This document shows positions 16,491-23,986 of a DNA stretch of 64,000 nucleotides, in pieces. A program made the position numbers and the translations under genes. Numbering within the stretch: position 1 is the stretch's first letter; each line of letters opens with the position of its first letter. A model generated the notes under the pieces. The model did no database searches and was not told where the DNA came from. It worked only from the letters and a program-made list of their open reading frames with translations. The stretch comes from Agrobacterium tumefaciens str. B6 (lineage in GTDB: Bacteria; Pseudomonadota; Alphaproteobacteria; Rhizobiales; Rhizobiaceae): NCBI RefSeq assembly GCF_001541315.1, contig NZ_LMVK01000050.1, forward strand, positions 164,119 to 228,118, written 5' to 3'.

Positions 16491-17939
16491 TCAGCCGATT
16501 GAACCGATATCGTAGACGGGCGGCAATTGCTCGAAGGCCTGGCGCACGGTCGTCAACGCCTTGACAAGGGCGGGATGATTGAGACGGCCACCGAGGCAAA
16601 TGCGGATGCCGCCGCCATGGCCCGGGCCGGCAACGAACGGTTCCGAAGGGGTGACTGCGACGTTCTGGTTTGTCAGCGAGCGCACCAGTCCATCCTCTGT
16701 CCAGCGTGTGGGAACCTTCAGCCAGGCGCAAAAGGAGAGGGGATGGGTCGAGGCGATATGGTCGCCCAATATCTCCGTCGCAATCTTCTGCCGTGCGCGT
16801 GCTTCGGTGCGCTGCACGTCCAGCAGACGCCGCGCGGTGCCGTTTTCCACCCAGCGGGTGGCGATTTCGGCCGTCAGATAGGTTCCGCTCCAGCTCGACA
16901 CACGAAGGATCGAGGCGGCGCGGATGGAGTAGGCAGGAGGCACGACGAGATAACCGACGCGCAGCCCGGTCAGCACCGTCTTGGTAAAGCTGGTGACGAA
17001 AAAGCCGAGATCGGGCAGCATTTCCGCGATGGATGGCAGATCATCCTCTATCATCGGTCGATAGACCTCGTCTTCGATGACAAAGACCCCATGCCGCTCC
17101 GCAACTGCGGCTATGGCCCGTCTGCGCTCTGCGCCTGAGACATGTCCGGTCGGATTATTGAGCGTTGGAATAAGCACGAGAGCCCTGACGCCGCCTGCTT
17201 CACAGGCAGCCTCCAGTGCGTCCGGCAGAATGCCCTCCTCGTCGGTGGGCAGGCCCTTGAGGCTGAACCCCAGGATGTTCGACAGGCCGATAATGCCGTG
17301 ATCGGTGAGGTTTTCGCAGAGAACCACGTCGTTCGAGCGGACAATGCAGCTCAAGGCAAGGAAAATACCGTGTGCTGCGCCGTTGGTGACAAGGATGCGT
17401 TCGGCCCTCGCAGTCACGCCCATCATTTCAAGCCATGTCCGTGCGGTTTCACGATGGCTGTCGAGACCCGCGACCGGCCGGCATGGGCGCATGAAGCCTG
17501 AATTGTCACCGTCGGCCAACTCACGAAGGATGGCGCGCGAGGCGGCTTCGTGTTCCTCCAGATAAACGCCGCGGATGATGGAGAGATCAAGCACTTCGGT
17601 CGGGCTGTGATCAAGCATCATGCGGCCGGCACGATCCGTGACGCGCGCCTTGACGAACGTGCCGCGGCCGATTTCGCCGCTGAGATAACCGAGCCGCTCA
17701 GCCTCCTTGTAGGACAGGCTGACGGTCTGTACTGAAAGGCCAAGCTCGCGCGCCAGATCCCGGTGGGTCGGCATGCGATCCATCGGCTTCAGGACGCCGG
17801 CGTCGATATCGGCAATGATGCGTTCCGTCAGCACGGAATGTTTCGTTTCGCCTTTCTGCTTGGTCAGCATCGGCCGCCACGCCACCGGCCTGGTTGATGG
17901 CGCCGGATCGGGGCTAAGCGGATTGGCTTGACGACGCAT
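16491..17939 (-). CDS. enuR: MocR/PdxR-type regulator EnuR (ectoine nutrient utilisation)
   Basis: A 482-residue fusion of an N-terminal GntR winged helix (MPTHRDLARELGLSVQTVS, about 56-74) to a fold-type I aminotransferase domain. The PLP lysine is K320 in SFTKTVLTGLRVGY, and the PLP-side motif NNPTGHVSG is present. EnuR represses ectoine catabolic genes and is relieved by the intermediates N-acetyl-diaminobutyrate and diaminobutyrate, which bind through PLP. It sits directly upstream of eutB on the same strand. An internal ATG at codon 24 is an alternative start. The region in front of it holds several inverted repeats. Confidence 0.9.
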   Translation of the reverse strand: MRRQANPLSPDPAPSTRPVAWRPMLTKQKGETKHSVLTERIIADIDAGVLKPMDRMPTHRDLARELGLSVQTVSLSYKEAERLGYLSGEIGRGTFVKARVTDRAGRMMLDHSPTEVLDLSIIRGVYLEEHEAASRAILRELADGDNSGFMRPCRPVAGLDSHRETARTWLEMMGVTARAERILVTNGAAHGIFLALSCIVRSNDVVLCENLTDHGIIGLSNILGFSLKGLPTDEEGILPDALEAACEAGGVRALVLIPTLNNPTGHVSGAERRRAIAAVAERHGVFVIEDEVYRPMIEDDLPSIAEMLPDLGFFVTSFTKTVLTGLRVGYLVVPPAYSIRAASILRVSSWSGTYLTAEIATRWVENGTARRLLDVQRTEARARQKIATEILGDHIASTHPLSFCAWLKVPTRWTEDGLVRSLTNQNVAVTPSEPFVAGPGHGGGIRICLGGRLNHPALVKALTTVRQAFEQLPPVYDIGSIG

Positions 17940-18057
17940 GAAATTGTCTCGTTTTTAGAGGGGTAATTTCATGACATTATGCACGCTTCTGCAAAAAGAT
18001 GAAGCCTTATGCAGAGGAGATGACACTTGCACCGCAAATAGGCGCAACTGTCATCTC
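17937..18057. promoter_or_regulatory. Repeat-rich control region upstream of enuR
   Basis: Three symmetric elements sit in the doeD-enuR gap. CATGAAATT (17937-17945, overlapping the enuR start codon) and AATTTCATG (17965-17973) form a perfect 9-bp inverted repeat. TTATGCA is repeated directly at 17977-17983 and 18007-18013, 30 bp apart. GAGATGACA (18017-18025) and TGTCATCTC (18049-18057) form a 9-bp perfect inverted repeat extended inward by TTGC/GCAA. They may be EnuR or other operator sites, or the last may be a hairpin behind doeD. The repeats are seen; the roles are inferred. Confidence 0.5.
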
Positions 18058-18108
18058 TTTGCCGTGCAGATGAGCAGCGGTAGTGCCCGTGAACGCGACG
18101 TCTGAGGG

Positions 18109-19512
18109 TCAGATTTTCTCGCCGGCCTGAACCAGATCATCCATGACGCTGCGGACGGCTGCTTCGGCTATGGCGATGATCTCGTCCACCTCTTCCCGGG
18201 TCGTGACCAGCGGCGGCGCAAAACCCAGAATGTCGCCATGTGGCATGGCCCGTGCGATGAGACCGCCGTTGCGCGCTGCCTTGGAAACGCGAGCGCCCAC
18301 CGTGAGATGGGGGGCGAAACGGGCCTTCTTTTCCCGATCAGCGACGAATTCGATTGCGCCCATCAGGCCGACACCACGCACCTCTCCAACGATTGGAAGC
18401 TGCGCGAATTTCGCCTTCAGCTGCTCCTGGAAATAGCTGCCGACGGCCCGCGCATTGCCCGGCAGGTTTTCTTTTTCCACGATGTCGAGCACGGCATTCG
18501 CCGCAGCCGCACCGATCGGGTGGCCGGAATAGGTGTAGCCATGGGAAAATGCGCCGACGCGATCCGCCCCTTCCTCCATCACCTTGTAGACCTTCTCGCC
18601 GACAATCGCGCCTGAAAGGGGGAAGTAGGCCGAGGTCAACCCTTTGGCGACCGTGATCAGGTCTGGCTCGATCCCGTAATGTTGTGAACCGAACATGGAG
18701 CCGGTCCGGCCGAAGCCGGTGATGACCTCATCGGCAATCAGCAGGACATCGTATTTTTTGAGGACGGCCTGTATCGCCGGCCAGTAACCTTCCGGCGGCG
18801 GCGTGATGCCGCCGGTGCCGAGGACAGGTTCGGCAATGAAGGCGCCGATCGTGTCCGGGTCTTCGCGTAGAATGAGCTCTTCCAGCTCTTCGGCGCGCCG
18901 CCTGGAAAATTCGAGTTCCGTTTCGCCGGCTTCCGCGCCCCAATAGTGATGCGGAACACCGGTATGGAGGATGCCTGCGCGCGGAAGGTCCATATGGTCA
19001 TGATAAAAACTCATGCCGGTCATGGAGCCCGAGACCACGCTGCAGCCGTGATATCCCCGTTCGCGGGAGATGATTTTCTTCTTCTGCGGCTTGCCGCGCA
19101 GATTGTTGTAATACCAGACGAGTTTGGCCTGGGTCTCGTTGGCATCGGAACCGGACATGCCATAAAACACCTTGCTCATCTTGCCGGGCGCCATCTTCAC
19201 CAACCGGTCGGAAAGAATGGCCAGTTCGTCCGTCGTATGGGCGGCGTAGGAATGGTAATATGCAAGCCGGTAGGCCTGACGGGAAATGGCCTCGGCCACC
19301 TCGGTGCGGCCATAACCGACATTGACGCAATAAAGCCCCGCAAAGCCATCGATAAGCTGCCGGCCATGGGCGTCCTGAATGCGGATGCCCTTGCCGGTTT
19401 CAACGATGGTCGGTTCGCCGAGTTTGCCGCTGGCGAAATCCTTCAACTGCGTAAAGGGATGCAGAACCGCATTTCGATCCATTTCCGAGATAGTCTTGAT
19501 GTCGATGGTCAT
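18109..19512 (-). CDS. doeD: Diaminobutyrate-2-oxoglutarate/pyruvate transaminase DoeD
   Basis: A 467-residue class III aminotransferase. PLP residues are recognisable: D261 (LLIADEVITGFGRTG) and the lysine K290 (ITVAKGLTSAYFPLSG). In ectoine catabolism this step converts diaminobutyrate to aspartate semialdehyde. The ATG at 19512 is preceded by GAAAGGA; a longer frame upstream overlaps doeC and is less likely. It lies 13 bp behind doeC on the same strand, which supports a doeC-doeD transcript. Confidence 0.85.
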   Translation of the reverse strand: MTIDIKTISEMDRNAVLHPFTQLKDFASGKLGEPTIVETGKGIRIQDAHGRQLIDGFAGLYCVNVGYGRTEVAEAISRQAYRLAYYHSYAAHTTDELAILSDRLVKMAPGKMSKVFYGMSGSDANETQAKLVWYYNNLRGKPQKKKIISRERGYHGCSVVSGSMTGMSFYHDHMDLPRAGILHTGVPHHYWGAEAGETELEFSRRRAEELEELILREDPDTIGAFIAEPVLGTGGITPPPEGYWPAIQAVLKKYDVLLIADEVITGFGRTGSMFGSQHYGIEPDLITVAKGLTSAYFPLSGAIVGEKVYKVMEEGADRVGAFSHGYTYSGHPIGAAAANAVLDIVEKENLPGNARAVGSYFQEQLKAKFAQLPIVGEVRGVGLMGAIEFVADREKKARFAPHLTVGARVSKAARNGGLIARAMPHGDILGFAPPLVTTREEVDEIIAIAEAAVRSVMDDLVQAGEKI

Positions 19513-19525
19513 AGGCGAGTTCCTT

Positions 19526-21004
19526 TCATGCAGCCAGATTACCGAAGCAGACATATTTGGGTTCGAGATATTCCATGAGGCCGTGGCGCGAGCCCTCGCG
19601 GCCGAGGCCTGATTGTTTCCAGCCGCCGAATGGAATGGGCGCGCCGGTGAATTTCGGTGTGTTGACCGCCACCATGCCGTATTCGAGCTGGTCGGTCAGG
19701 CGCATCGCCCGCCCGAGATCGTTGGTGTAGACGTAGGCTGCAAGCCCCATCTCCGTCGCATTGGCGCGGCGGATCACCTCCTGCTCCTCATCGAAGGGCA
19801 ATATGGCGGCGACCGGACCGAAAGTTTCTTCGCAGGCGATCAGCATGTCGTCAGTCACGTCGGCGAGCACGGTGGGCGTGACAAAATTGCCGCCGAGCGG
19901 ACTGTCCTGTCCGCCGCAGACGAGGCGCGCGCCGGCAGACTGAGCCTGCGCGATCTGCTGTCGGCACTTTTCGGCGACAGAGGGGCGTGTCATCGGACCA
20001 ATGTCGATACCGGGTTCAAGGCCATGGCCAACCGTCAGTTTGGCGGTTGCGCTGGCAAAGCGATCAATGAAACGGTCATAAAGCCCGCGTTGAACATAGA
20101 TGCGGTTCGCCGCGAGGCAGTCCTGTCCCGATGTGGCGAATTTGGCGGCAAGGCAGCCCTTCACGGCTTGAGCGAGATTCGCATCGCCGAAGACGATGAA
20201 GGGCGCATGACCGCCGAGTTCCAGCGAGGCTTTCTTGATGGTCGCCGCCGATTGCGTGAGGAGCAGGCGTCCAACCTCGGTGGAGCCGGTGAAGGAAAAA
20301 GCCCGCACCTGCGTGTGTTCCAGCAACCGACGAGCAAGCGGCGCGGCTTCACCGGGCAGAACCTGCAACACGCCTGCCGGCATGCCCGCTTCCTGCGCCA
20401 GCCTTGCCAGGGCCAGCGCCGAAAGCGGTGTTTCGGGCGCCGGTTTGACGATCATCGTGCAGCCGGCAGCAAGCGCCGCGCCCGCTTTGCGGGTGATCAT
20501 GGCTGAGGGGAAATTCCACGGTGTGATGGCCACCGTGACGCCGATCGGCTGCATCCGCACGGAAAGATTGCCGCCTTTAAGGTGGCTTGGAATTGTTTCG
20601 CCATAGGATCTCTCGCCTTCGCTCGCAAACCAGTCGAGAAAACCGGCGGCGTAGGAAATTTCGCCGAGCGATTCCGACAGCGGCTTTCCCTGTTCGGCGC
20701 TGATGATGGTGGCGAGGTCACGGAGATTGTCGCGCATCAGGCGGCCCCATGCGCGCAGAATATCGCCGCGTTCGACGGGCAGCATGTCCCGCCACGCCAA
20801 AAAGGCGCTGCCGGCTGCTTCCACTGCGGTATCGACATCGTCAATTGTGCAGGAGGACACATCAAGCAGATGATCACCACTTGCCGGATCGACAACGCCC
20901 AGAGTCTTCTGGTGCGCCACCCATTGACCGCCAAGAAAGGCACGATGCTCGATCAGCTCCGGTCGTTGAAGATTTTTCAGCGCTGCGCTGGCGATAGCTT
21001 TCAT
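19526..21004 (-). CDS. doeC: Aspartate-semialdehyde dehydrogenase DoeC (aldehyde dehydrogenase family)
   Basis: A 492-residue NAD(P)-dependent aldehyde dehydrogenase similar to succinate-semialdehyde dehydrogenases. The oxyanion Asn is in TPWNFPSAM (N164), the general base is E262 (LELGGHAPF), and the nucleophile is C296 (TSGQDCLAANR). Within this locus it is expected to oxidise aspartate semialdehyde to aspartate as the last step of ectoine catabolism. AGGGAA precedes the start. It is divergent from the AsnC/Lrp gene. By sequence alone it could also be a general semialdehyde dehydrogenase. Confidence 0.85.
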   Translation of the reverse strand: MKAIASAALKNLQRPELIEHRAFLGGQWVAHQKTLGVVDPASGDHLLDVSSCTIDDVDTAVEAAGSAFLAWRDMLPVERGDILRAWGRLMRDNLRDLATIISAEQGKPLSESLGEISYAAGFLDWFASEGERSYGETIPSHLKGGNLSVRMQPIGVTVAITPWNFPSAMITRKAGAALAAGCTMIVKPAPETPLSALALARLAQEAGMPAGVLQVLPGEAAPLARRLLEHTQVRAFSFTGSTEVGRLLLTQSAATIKKASLELGGHAPFIVFGDANLAQAVKGCLAAKFATSGQDCLAANRIYVQRGLYDRFIDRFASATAKLTVGHGLEPGIDIGPMTRPSVAEKCRQQIAQAQSAGARLVCGGQDSPLGGNFVTPTVLADVTDDMLIACEETFGPVAAILPFDEEQEVIRRANATEMGLAAYVYTNDLGRAMRLTDQLEYGMVAVNTPKFTGAPIPFGGWKQSGLGREGSRHGLMEYLEPKYVCFGNLAA

Positions 21005-21061
21005 GAGCAGGTTCCCTTTTTATTTGGCAGAAGCTTAACTGCGCTGCATGATTGACCGGCA

Positions 21062-21105
21062 GCGTTTAAGCGCGCTTTGACGCAGGAATAATGCTTAGTT
21101 TTATA
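21062..21105. promoter_or_regulatory. Candidate DoeX operator and promoter between doeC and doeX
   Basis: A 10-bp perfect palindrome AAGCGCGCTT (21068-21077) sits in a longer symmetric block with GCG and CGC at its edges (21062-21083). It abuts a plus-strand -35-like TTGACG (21077-21082), with TTTATA or TTATAT about 17-18 bases on (around 21100-21106) in front of doeX. An AsnC/Lrp protein binding here could control both divergent genes. Confidence 0.45.
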
Positions 21106-21125
21106 TAAAAACGCAGGGATCCCGC

Positions 21126-21593
21126 ATGAATGAGATTGACCGAGCCGACCGAGCGCTGCTTGACGCCGTGCAGAAAAACAATCGCCTGACATCGGAAGAG
21201 CTGGCCAAAATCGTCAACCTGTCACCAACCGCCTGCCAGCGTCGGTTAAAGCGCCTGCGTGATGAGGGGGTGATCGAAGCCGACGTGGCAATTATTTCGC
21301 CCAAGGCCGTCGGGCGTGGCATCACCATGATCGTTCTCGTCTCGCTGGAGCGAGAAAGGGCCGATATTGTCGATCGCTTCAAGGCCGCCATTCGCGCCAC
21401 GCGGGAGGTCATGATCGGTTATTATGTGACTGGTGATGCCGACTTCATCCTGGTGATCACGGCCAAGGACATGGAAGACTATGAAGCCTTCACACGCCGG
21501 TTCTTCTACGAGAACCATGATATCAAGGGGTTCAAGACGATGGTCGTCATGGACCGCGTGAAGGCGGGATTCGCCTTTCCGATCGACCCATGA
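21126..21593 (+). CDS. doeX: AsnC/Lrp-family regulator of ectoine degradation (DoeX-like)
   Basis: A 155-residue Lrp/AsnC protein. The helix-turn-helix occupies residues 4-60 (LTSEELAKIVNLSPTACQRR), followed by a RAM ligand-binding domain (VMIGYYVTGDADFILVITA). AGGGAT precedes the ATG. It is divergent from doeC and next to the ectoine genes, as DoeX is in other ectoine degraders, where it binds the doe promoter region. The effector is not readable from the sequence. Confidence 0.82.
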   Translation: MNEIDRADRALLDAVQKNNRLTSEELAKIVNLSPTACQRRLKRLRDEGVIEADVAIISPKAVGRGITMIVLVSLERERADIVDRFKAAIRATREVMIGYYVTGDADFILVITAKDMEDYEAFTRRFFYENHDIKGFKTMVVMDRVKAGFAFPIDP

Positions 21594-21611
21594 TCGGACG
21601 GACCGCCTTTC

Positions 21612-22025
21612 TTACCAGCCATAGCTGAAGGTCAGTCCGCTGCCGTTATTCCCATCCTGCACCACATTGGTGTCCGTGTTGCGGCCGTACTGGATGATGC
21701 CATAGGCATTGTTGTTGCCATTCTGCTGCAGCGTTGCGGAATGGCCGGTGCCGCGTTGCCGGATAAAGCCGAGATTGCCGCCGCCGTTCTGGGCGATGCC
21801 GGCGGCGTTGCCGCGGCCGAGTTGGCGGATATCGGCATCTTTCAGGCCACGGTAGAGCGAATAGGCGCGAAGACCTGTCGAAAGCAGATCGCCATCGGCG
21901 GTATTGCCGGGTGCGAGGTCGAAGGAGATGCGGCCGCCGGCATGGGCGGGTGCGGCAAATCCAAGGGGTGCGAGCCCACCAGCAAGCAGGGTAACGGTAA
22001 GAAGTTTCAATATGTTGCGGGTCAT
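21612..22025 (-). CDS. Curlin-repeat secreted protein (CsgA/CsgB-like)
   Basis: A 137-residue exported protein. The ATG at 22025 has GGAGAT at the proper distance, better than the in-frame ATG four codons upstream. A signal peptide (cleavage after PAHA) is followed by curlin repeats of the Q-x-G-x-x-N type: QLGRGNAAGIAQNGGGN, RQRGTGHSATLQQNGNNN, QYGRNTDTNVVQDGNNGS. Such repeats stack into amyloid fibres on the cell surface. It ends a small csg cluster with csgH and a second curlin gene upstream. Whether it is the nucleator or the main subunit cannot be told. Confidence 0.85.
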   Translation of the reverse strand: MTRNILKLLTVTLLAGGLAPLGFAAPAHAGGRISFDLAPGNTADGDLLSTGLRAYSLYRGLKDADIRQLGRGNAAGIAQNGGGNLGFIRQRGTGHSATLQQNGNNNAYGIIQYGRNTDTNVVQDGNNGSGLTFSYGW

Positions 22026-22129
22026 TCTGATCTCCATCTGTCAGCGCCTTGCCGATGATCCATAATCGCATCCCGCAACTGAACCCGACCGGAATTGCCC
22101 ATTCACATGTCGTTCAGTCGTTCGGCACG

Positions 22130-22164
22130 ATCAAAAGAAAAGGGCACCCTAAGCGGCGCCCTTT
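22130..22164 (-). terminator. Rho-independent terminator after csgH
   Basis: On the minus strand AAAGGGC (22164-22158) pairs with GCCCTTT (22145-22139), closing a GC-rich stem that is followed by TTTTCTTTT. It lies about 30 bp after the csgH stop codon and would separate csgH from the downstream curlin gene, which would then need its own promoter. Confidence 0.75.
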
Positions 22165-22192
22165 CTGGGGTAATTCACAAGCATGCCGCAGC

Positions 22193-22591
22193 TTAGTCGC
22201 TGCCAACCTGCTTCGTGCAGCTGAAGCTCCTGCCATCGATCACCATATCGAGCACCGCCTTGTAGCGGGCTCCCTTGGCATCGAGCGTCACCGCGCTCAG
22301 CAGTTGCGAACGTCCGGCGGCAGCACCAAAGTCGCCGCCCTGGTTGATGACCGAACGTCCGCGGCTTCCGGATGTTTCGACGTGAAAGGCGTAGGTCCCG
22401 TCGGCAGGTGTGTCGACCCCGACAAAGGCCTCGAGCTTCACCATGCCCGCCTGCGGCGTTGCCCTGATCTCGCAGACCTTTCCCTCTGCCGGTTCCCTTG
22501 CGGTCGAGATGGCCGCAACGGCGCCGGCGGGAAGCAGTGCCAGTGCAAGGATCGCCGCCAGGCGGCGCGGATGTCTGACGCTATGGGGCAT
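22193..22591 (-). CDS. csgH: Curli assembly chaperone CsgH
   Basis: A 132-residue exported protein with a signal peptide (LAAILALALLPAGAVAA) and a beta-rich mature domain containing KVCEIRATPQAGMVKLEAFV and SCTKQVG; the two cysteines could form a disulfide. It matches what I know of CsgH, the alphaproteobacterial counterpart of CsgC that keeps curlin subunits from aggregating in the periplasm. AGGGAG precedes the start. It lies between two curlin-repeat genes on the same strand. Confidence 0.82.
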   Translation of the reverse strand: MPHSVRHPRRLAAILALALLPAGAVAAISTAREPAEGKVCEIRATPQAGMVKLEAFVGVDTPADGTYAFHVETSGSRGRSVINQGGDFGAAAGRSQLLSAVTLDAKGARYKAVLDMVIDGRSFSCTKQVGSD

Positions 22592-22651
22592 GGCTCGTCT
22601 CCCTGATGATCTGATGTTTCGATCTCGACCGGTTTCACGTCATTCGGCCCG

Positions 22652-23089
22652 TTAGGGGCAGGCCTGAACGAAGGCCGCGACATTGTCGTTGCCGCCCTGG
22701 CTCACATTGGCGCTGCAGCCGCGGCCCACCTGCACGCCGGCTGCGATATTGCCGTTGCCGTCCTGCGTCAGGATGGTGGTGTGGTTTGAACCGAACTGGC
22801 CGATGCCGGCCACGTTGCGGCTGCCGTTCTGATAGGTGGAGCCGTAATTGTCGTGCCCCTCCTGGCCGACAGCCGAAAGATTATGCCGGCCATACTGGTG
22901 ACCGACAATCCGGTTGTAGCCGCCGTTCTGGTAGGTGCGGATCCGGTTGCCATAGCCTTCCTGTGCACCACCGGCAGAGTTGGACCAGCCATATTGTTCA
23001 ATGCGCACATCATTGGCCATGGCGGGTGCCGTGGCGGCGATGCCGACGAGAGCGACGAGTGCACTTGCAATGAAAGAATTCCGGATCAT
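22652..23089 (-). CDS. csgA: Curlin-repeat secreted protein, probable major subunit
   Basis: A 145-residue protein with a signal peptide (cleavage after PAMA) and at least five repeats of the form Q-x-G-x-x-N (IEQYGWSN, YQNGGYNRI, HQYGRHN, GQEGHDN, YQNGSRN, GQFGSNH, TQDGNGN). The C-terminal part carries two cysteines (GRGCSAN, VQACP), unusual in curlins. GAGGAG precedes the ATG. It is the first gene of the small curli cluster. No secretion pore CsgG or accessory CsgE/F gene is in the window. Confidence 0.83.
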   Translation of the reverse strand: MIRNSFIASALVALVGIAATAPAMANDVRIEQYGWSNSAGGAQEGYGNRIRTYQNGGYNRIVGHQYGRHNLSAVGQEGHDNYGSTYQNGSRNVAGIGQFGSNHTTILTQDGNGNIAAGVQVGRGCSANVSQGGNDNVAAFVQACP

Positions 23090-23195
23090 GACTGTGTCTC
23101 CTCAGGCGGATAAGACCGCGGTTGAACGTCTTTGTTTTAGACGGTCCCGTCGGAACGGAAGCTGAAGGCATTATTCAGTCGGGGTTCATTGGCAG

Positions 23196-23963
23196 TCACC
23201 GCTCATCGCCTTCGGCATCACGGAAATCTGTCTCGCCGCTCTTCCAGTACCCTGAGACGGTGATTCGATTGCGATCGAACTGCTGATCGATCTGGAAATG
23301 GCGTCGCACCGTTCTCACGACCGTAGACTCTGCTGCGAACCAGACCTCGCTCTGTCCCCGCGGCAGACTGGCAGCCGTCATCGCTTCCTGAAGAGCCGTG
23401 CCTGTTCCGGCAGGCGATCCATTGCGGGGTAACCACGTGATATCGGCATCCGCCATCGTGACGATCGTTTGAATGTCACGCCTGTCCGGGATTTCAATAA
23501 AGGCCATCACCTTGATCCCGGCGGGCAAGTCTTCAAGGATCGCGCCGATCGCGGGCAGCGCCGTTTCGTCACCACCGATCAGAAGGTGGGTCACATCAGG
23601 GGTAAGGCTGAAGCCGCCGCGCGGCCCGGCGAGCTGGATGACATCCCCGATCCGGACCCGCTCCGCCCAGGAAGAACACGGACCATCACCATGCAGAACG
23701 AAGTCGATATCCATCTCGGCATCGCCTTTGTAATAATAGCGGATCGTATAGGCCCTACCGCTTGGCTTTTCGCTTTCAGGTGTCGGGACAAACAGTTTGA
23801 CCCATTGCGCCGGCCGGCGGACCGGGAAACCTTCTAGCGCGTTTGATCCCACGGTTATCCGCTTCATATGCGGGGTAACGAGATGCACCTCGCGCACCGC
23901 CGCAACAAGCAATCTGCGTTCGGGCGGGATTGGACGTCCAAGGTTGTTATTGTCGTGTTTCAT
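23196..23963 (-). CDS. Siderophore-interacting FAD-binding protein (ViuB/SIP family)
   Basis: A 255-residue flavoprotein that probably reduces ferric siderophores in the cytoplasm. FAD-binding motif GRAYTIRYY and the NAD(P)H-binding segment LLIGGDETALPAI are both present, and FAAESTVVRTVRRHF near the end is typical of the SIP domain. Start ATG 23963 (MKHDNNNLGRP) lies 23 bp after the MFS gene on the same strand; the longer open frame upstream is antiparallel noise from that gene. It is probably co-transcribed with the MFS transporter. Confidence 0.88.
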   Translation of the reverse strand: MKHDNNNLGRPIPPERRLLVAAVREVHLVTPHMKRITVGSNALEGFPVRRPAQWVKLFVPTPESEKPSGRAYTIRYYYKGDAEMDIDFVLHGDGPCSSWAERVRIGDVIQLAGPRGGFSLTPDVTHLLIGGDETALPAIGAILEDLPAGIKVMAFIEIPDRRDIQTIVTMADADITWLPRNGSPAGTGTALQEAMTAASLPRGQSEVWFAAESTVVRTVRRHFQIDQQFDRNRITVSGYWKSGETDFRDAEGDER

Positions 23964-23986
23964 TTTCTTTTCTTTCGCGGAGTCGT

